A stretch of 64,000 bases of DNA, from positions 721,016 through 785,015 of the forward strand of contig CM042568.1 in NCBI GenBank assembly GCA_023630585.1, read 5' to 3'. The position numbers and the translations under genes are program-made. The notes beneath the pieces were generated by a model, which ran no database searches, was not told the origin of the DNA, and saw only the letters and a list, made by a program, of their open reading frames with translations. Below are positions 58,100 through 64,000 of the stretch, piece by piece; the stretch's first letter is position 1; the number at the start of each line of letters is the position of its first letter. This DNA is from Cranoglanis bouderius (taxonomy: Eukaryota > Chordata > Actinopteri > Siluriformes > Cranoglanididae).

Positions 58100-59680
58100 A
58101 TTATTAGTGTTTTATCTAATATTTTCTTCAACTATAGCTATTTTGTACTATAATTGTCTCAGATACTATAAATGTTTACCTCAGATACAGTTATTTTATA
58201 TCATATTTACTTTTGCTTTAATCATATTATACAATACTCACATCAGCTATAGTTATTTTATGCAATATTTACATCAAAACTGTACTTATTTCATACTATG
58301 TTTACCTCAGCTATAGTTATTTACCACAGCTGTAATCATATGACATTTAACTCAGCTAAAGTCATTTTATACAATGTTTACCTCAACTGTAGTAATTTTA
58401 TACATTTATCTCAGCTATATATAATCATATTATATAATATTTATCTCAGCTGTTGTCATATTAAAGCAAAATTTACCTCAGATATAGTTATTTATAGAAT
58501 ATTTTCTTCAGATTCAGTTATTTTATACAATATTTACCTCAGGTATAGTTATTTATAGAATATTTTCCTCAGATACAGTTGTTTTATACAACATTAATCT
58601 CACCTGAAGTTATTTTATACAATATTTACCTCAGCCATAGTTATTTTACACAATATTTACCTCACCTATAGTTATTCACCTCAGCTATAGTCATATTATA
58701 AAGAATATTTACCTCTTGTGTATTCATATAATACAATATTTACCTCAACTGTAGTTATTTAATACAATATTTACCTCAGCTATAGTTATTTACCTCAGCT
58801 ATAGTCATATTATACAATATTTACCTCAGCTGTATCCATATTATACAATATGTACCTCATCTATAGTCATTTTATACATTTATTTCAGCTATAATCATAT
58901 TATCTCAGCTGTTGTCACATTATACAATATTTACCTCAGCTGTTGTCACATTATACAATATTTACCTCAACTGAAGTTATTTAATACAATATTTACCTCA
59001 ACTGAAGTTATTTAATACAATATTTACCTCAGCTATAGTTATTTACCTCAGCTATAGTCATATTATACAATATTTACCTCAGGTGTATCCATATTATACA
59101 ATATTTACCTCAACTGTAATTATTTAGTACAATATTTTCCTCATCTATAGTCATTTTATACATTTATTTCAGCTATAATCATATTATCTCAGCTGTTGTC
59201 ACATTATACAATATTTACCTCAGCGAAAGTCACATTATACAATATTTACCTCAACTGAAGTTATTAATACAATATTTACCTCAGCTATAGTTATTTACCT
59301 CAGCTATAGTCATATTATACAATATTTACCTCAACTGTAATTATTTATTACAATATTTAACTCATCTATAGTCATTTTATACATTTATTTCATCTATAAT
59401 CATATTATCTCAGCTGCTGTCACATTATACAATATTTACCTCATCTATAGTCATTTTATACATTTATTTCAGCTATAATCATATTATCTCAGCTGCTGTC
59501 ACATTATACAATATTTACCTCAGTTATAGTTATATTATACAATATTTAACTCAACTATAGTTATTTTATATGATGTTTGACTCAGCTGTAGTCAATTTAT
59601 ACTGTACAATATTTAGCTCAGCTACAGTCATATTATACCATATTTATCTCAACTCTAGTTATTTTATACAATATGTACAT
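58100..59680. repeat. AT-rich degenerate minisatellite, unit about 30 bp
   Basis: Dozens of imperfect units built from TACAATATTTACCTCAGCTA and TAGTTATTT. About 1.5 kb in wnt3a intron 2. Confidence 0.93.
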
Positions 59681-59778
59681 CATTTTGACTGGAAATAAGG
59701 CCCCTCAGAAATGATGACCAGCTTAAGGAGGCAGAGTAGAGGAAGAGAAACTGATTTACTCTTTGTCTGTTTTTGGAA

Positions 59779-59839
59779 GTGTGTGTGTGTGTGTGGGTGT
59801 GTGTGGGTGTGTGTGGGTGTGTGTGTGTGTGTGTGTGTT
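59779..59839. repeat. (GT)n with GGGTGT interruptions
   Basis: Compound GT array in wnt3a intron 2. Confidence 0.93.
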
Positions 59840-60269
59840 TGTAGGGGTGTTTTGGTTTAGTGTGGGTCTGAATAGAACAGAGGATTTGGGGGTGCCTTTT
59901 ATGGTTCTGTCTCAATAACAACAATCAGGCTCTTTAGATCATACATGTCTAGAGGATGTTAATAGGCAGTGGCTAACACTAACACCAAACCTTAAGCCCT
60001 AAACCCTAATCAGGGCTGGCCTGTGAGGCTCTAGGGAAGATCTTGGCAATGGTCCCCATAAAATGTGATTAAAGTCCCCATGAGAGACCGTGATTTGATT
60101 CCCTGTGTTGATTTATTTATATGATTTGTTTGATTTATTTACATAACAGTCAATGCAGAGAGAGATACACCACACCACACCCAATCAAAAACAAACCTGA
60201 CAGTAGCTAAGTATGGAGAACAGTGAAGAGTTTAACGAGAGCCTTTTTTCAGCTCTGGAGGATTCTCAC

Positions 60270-60395
60270 CACCACCTTCTCTCACGCCTGTCTGTATTTG
60301 TTTGAGCTGTACGTGTCAAGCGTCAGTGGCACTGATGGTGATGGAGAGCCGAAGGGTTGTCGCTGGGAGACATTTGATGCATATGAGTGGGAGAT
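60270..60395 (-). repeat. Dispersed repeat family C, partial copy 3
   Basis: Shares the segment around GTCAAGCGTCAGTGGCACTG and GATGGTGATGGAGAGC with copy 2. Confidence 0.5.
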
Positions 60396-60419
60396 AAAAT
60401 TATATTACAGACATGGTAA

Positions 60420-61915
60420 TTGTTTATATTAATTAACAAAATGCAAAGTGAGTGAACAGAAGAAAAGTTTACATCAAATCAGTATTTGGAGTGACCACCC
60501 TTTGCCTTCAAAACAGCATCAATTCTTCTAGGTTCGCTCGCACACAATTTTTGAAGGAACTTGGCAGGTAAGTTGGCCCAAACATCTTGGATAACTAACC
60601 ACAGTTCTTCTGTAGATTTAGGCAGCCTCAGTTGCTTCTCTCTCTTCATGTAATCCCAGACAGACTCGATGATGTTGAGATCAGGGCTCTGTGGGGGCCA
60701 TACCATCACTTCCAGGACTCCTTGTTCTTCTTTACACTGAAGATAGTTCTTAATGACTTTCGCTGTATGTTTGGGGTCGTTGTCATGCTGCAGAATACAT
60801 TTGGGGCCAATCAGATGCCTCCCTGATGGTATTGCATGATGGATAAGTATCTGCCTGCACTTCTCAGCACTGAGGAGACCATTAATTCTGACCAAATGTC
60901 CAACTCCATTTGCAGAAATGCAGCCCCAAACTTGCAAGGAACCTCCACCATGCTTCACTGTTGCCTGCAGACACTCATTCGTGTACCGCTCTCCAGCCCT
61001 TCAGCGAACAACCGGCCTTCTGCTACAGCCAAATATGTCCAATTTTGACTCCTCAGTCCAGAGCACCTGCTGCCATTTTTCTGCACCCCAGTTCCTGTGT
61101 TTTCGTACATAGTTGAGTCGCTTGGCCTTGTTTCCACATCGGAGGTGTGGCTTTTTGGCCGCAAGTCTTCCATGAAGGCCACTTCTGAGCAGACTTCTCC
61201 AGACAGTAGATGGGTATACCAGGGTCCCACTGGTTTCTGCAAGGTCTGAGCTGATGGCACTGCTGGACATCTTCTGATTGTGAAGGGAAGTAAGCCTGAT
61301 GTGTCTTTCATCTGCTGCAGGAAGTTTCCTTGGCCGACCACTGCATCTACGGTCCTCAGTGTTGCCCGTATCTTTGTGCTTCATCAAAAGAATTTGGACA
61401 GCACATCTGGAAACCCCTGTCTGCCTTGAACTTTCTGCCTTGCTGATGCAGTATAACTACCTTCTGCCCTGTTGCTGTGCTCAGTCTTGCCATGGTGTAG
61501 GACTTTTGACAGTAAACTGTCTTCAGCAACATCACCTTGTTAGCCGAGTTTGGCTGTTCCTCACCCAGTTTTATTCCTCCTACACAGCTGTTTCTGTTTC
61601 AGTTAATGATTGTGTTTCAACCTACATATTGAATTGATGATCATTAGCACCTGTTTGATATAATTGTTTAATCACACACCTGACTATACGCCTACAAAAT
61701 CCCTGACTGCGTGTAAGTGAACCTAGAAGAACTGATGCTGTTTTGAAGGCAAATGGAGGTCACACCAAATATTGATTTGATGTAGATTTTTCTTCTGTTC
61801 ACTCACTTTGCATTTTGTTAATTGATAAATATAAACTATTAACATGTCTATTTTTGGAAACATTCTTACTTTACAGCATTTTTTTGCACCTGCCTAAAAC
61901 TTTTGTACAGTACTG
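60420..61915 (-). mobile_element. DD38E Tc1-type element, one end truncated
   Basis: The right end runs through AAACTTTTGTACAGTACTGT to about 61915. On the left the inner terminal repeat (ATTAACAAAATGCAAAGTGA) is present from about 60433, but the outermost 50-60 bp are missing. It lies in intron 2 of wnt3a, opposite to the gene. Confidence 0.85.
60479..61493 (-). pseudogene. DD38E transposase, broken
   Basis: The start MARLSTATGQKVVILHQQ is at 61493; a frameshift near 61400 leads to MKHKDTGNTEDRRCSGRPRK (GRPR hook) and RRPVVR, then another break near 60990 before the open 159-codon C-terminal half. That half has ILQHDNDPKHT (second Asp) and SPDLNIIESVW (Glu), with 38 residues between them by my count, the spacing reported for the Intruder group. 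The first catalytic residue reads Glu in LWTEESKLDIFG where Asp is expected, so it is catalytically dead besides being frameshifted. Confidence 0.87.
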
Positions 61916-61919
61916 TGTA

Positions 61920-63890
61920 TATACACTGTTGTATTTGTGTCCATAACACTAAAAGACAGGTAGGAAAAGCTCTGAAACACTGATTGTGATTTCTGGGGCA
62001 CATTAACGTAATTTTACCTGGGCCAGCAAAATCTGTCTCGACACAAACACCCGAAGCACATAACCTGTAGGTTTTTATACAGTATAAAGACAAAGTGACA
62101 TTGAAACAAGACAGAACCATCAGGAACTTCAACATTTCCTTTGGTACTACTAGGAAAAGACTGGTGGTAGTAAAGTAACTGATACTGTATGGACACAGTT
62201 TGGAAAAGTTTTTTCTAAGTCAAAATTTACTAATAAAATAATTTTTTTTTTTTCCTGACTGTGACCTTATATGTTGCCTCACTTCTCAAAATACGATAAT
62301 CTCATTTCCATGATGTAACACGCAGCGTGGTACAAATCCTAATTGCTGCGTAATCAAGTTGTCAATCACATGCCGCATGCTTGTCACGCATCCTCACCAA
62401 CGGAGAGTTTTCGAAATGTCATAAAAAGGCCAACTAGCTTTTGTTCTCATTTCTTTAAGAAGTGAGCAATATGCTGATGTGGCGTCATTTCAAGAAATTA
62501 GACCACTGATTTTTTTCCAGGTATTGAATTGTTTTTATAACCAACCTGTACGAAATATTTTAAAAATCCTGAAGCTCAAAAACTTGCCACGTAAGACCCA
62601 AAAGTATGGGTGTGGCCTGTGTGATTTCATGGACATATCTTTAGCCCCGCCCCCTGCTGAGCTCGTTTCACCGTTCACACGGCCTTTAGATTGTTTTATT
62701 AAAGTGTTTCAATGGGAAATTCCCCCCCACCCGTCTGCATTTTTGCCCTGTTGCTAGGACTTAACGCGGTGGTCGCTAATCACCGGGGCAAATTTCATCT
62801 AAAACACCGCAGGCCTTTTGTAGCACTAACACACCGTGACAGTAGAAGCGCAACGGGGGACCGAAAATGCCCCCAGGGTGGACGGGTGGGTGAGGCAAGA
62901 GGGGTAAAATGCCATCACACGTCTTTGAGAGGTCTCTTCATATGTACGTGTCCAAGTGTTAAAAAAAATAATGTACGAGGCCAGAACAGTTCAGTAACAG
63001 GATTCCACCAACTTTTTCACACACTTTAACACCCTTTTAGTAGTTTTTATGTTTTGTTTGAGGGAAGAAAAAAATGAAAGTTACACATTAAACATGATGA
63101 TTAGCATGCTAGGTATCATGAAAAGCTGTTTCTTTAGAATTCATGGGTTTATGATAAACATTTGTAGATTTAAAAAAAAAAGAGTACTGATTATTCAGAA
63201 TGCTGGTTAATAAACTTAGTTAGATGGTAATGCAAGTTAGTGGGGCTTTCCAGTTTACTGTAATGCTAGTTAGCTGGTTAGCCATTTCACAAATCTTTAA
63301 TGCAACTGAATTGAAATGAAAAGAAGGTCTGTGTATATCGCGTTCATTTCAAAATGAAAACGAGTAAACATAACCAAGTGGATCGGAGAGCTTGGGTAAA
63401 ATTTTAAATGTCATTCATTTCAAAATAAACTGAGAATAAACTATTTGAATTGGCCTGACGCCACAGATTACGTAGCTAATTTGGTGCTTTCAGTACGAGG
63501 AGTGACTGAGGAGTCGTTTCTTATTTCTTCAAGAATGTGAATTATAGTGTGTCTGTGTTCAGTTAATCTTTTCTCCTCCTCCTTCATCCCTCCATCTCCC
63601 GTCTCTGCCGTGTCATTGTCCTCCATCCATAAGAAGACACACTCACACAGATTATACAGGCTTCCTGATCATAAAAAGTGGGCGTCTTTATAGTGAAAGG
63701 AATAGCGGAGCTTTCAGACACACACTAATGACTAATGTTTACTGCTAATGTCTGTCTGGAAATGCTCTTTAAACCACTAAGCCGGATCACTGCGAGCTCT
63801 ACAATACCCAATATGTGTCAGTATTTATTTCAGCGTCGGTTAATAAAGTCAGATTGGGGAGGTGGTGGTTCAGAGGTTACGGCTGTGAGC
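61920..63890. other. Unannotated part of wnt3a intron 2
   Basis: No exon with Wnt cysteine motifs and no recognisable repeat. Exon 3 must lie beyond 64000. Confidence 0.5.
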
Positions 63891-63894
63891 TTAT

Positions 63895-64000
63895 GACGGA
63901 AGGTTGTTCGACGAGACAGATGGTAGATGACGAGATGCTGTGTTTTCGGGAGTTATGCCATGCGTGTTTGAGACCAAGTGTCATCGGTATCGATGGTGAT
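63895..64000 (-). repeat. Dispersed repeat family C, copy 4, cut by window end
   Basis: GACGAGATGCTGTGTTTTCG and GTTTGAGACCAAGTGTCATC match copy 2 near 56330-56395. It continues beyond the window. Confidence 0.55.

Noticed and set aside
59984..60012. CCCTAAACCCTAA telomere-like words
   Set aside because: Only one or two irregular units; this is not a vertebrate TTAGGG array.
57317..64000. Search for wnt3a exon 3
   Set aside because: No ATRESAFVHAIA-type sequence found in any frame; it must lie beyond the window.

Overview
The window looks like teleost fish nuclear DNA, non-coding for well over 95% of its length. The evidence is vertebrate split genes with exact splice signals, several Tc1/mariner families typical of fish, a DIRS-like tyrosine-recombinase retroelement, L2-like LINE tails, tRNA-derived SINEs and many long (CA)n/(GT)n arrays. 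Some repeats remind me of catfish genomes, but I cannot verify the species.

Two real host genes are present, both Wnt ligands and both cut by the window edges. On the minus strand, the first coding exon of a wnt9a-like gene lies at 10469-10563, with a TATA box and GC box about 100 bp upstream; the rest of that gene is to the left, so 1-10468 is its first intron. On the plus strand, coding exon 1 (46789-46859) and exon 2 (57075-57316) of a wnt3a-like gene are present; exon 3 onward lies to the right. The genes are head to head with about 36 kb between start codons, the arrangement known for WNT9A-WNT3A and WNT9B-WNT3 in vertebrates. Exon lengths (95, 71 and 242 bp) and splice phases agree with each other and with the family.

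Region by region: 1-10.4 kb (wnt9a intron 1) holds a Tc1 copy, long polypyrimidine and polypurine tracts, a degenerate triplication and CA/GT arrays. The intergenic part, 10.6-46.8 kb, holds a 1.67 kb Tc1 with 200-bp inverted repeats, an L2-like LINE relic, two inverted Tc1 halves with a solo LTR inserted in one, a DIRS-like element split by another Tc1, a further Tc1 relic, SINEs, and a 2 kb block of satellites ending about 190 bp before the wnt3a start codon. wnt3a intron 1 holds a 68-bp tandem array, SINEs and an almost complete DD35E Tc1-type element with an open transposase frame. Intron 2 holds a 1.5 kb AT-rich array and a DD38E transposase relic.

I found no novel multi-gene system. The best leads are the divergent wnt3a exon 2, the satellite block beside its promoter, the nested transposons, several dispersed repeat families that I cannot classify, and candidate CTCF and conserved non-coding sites. 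Many long open frames here are products of simple repeats and are not genes.
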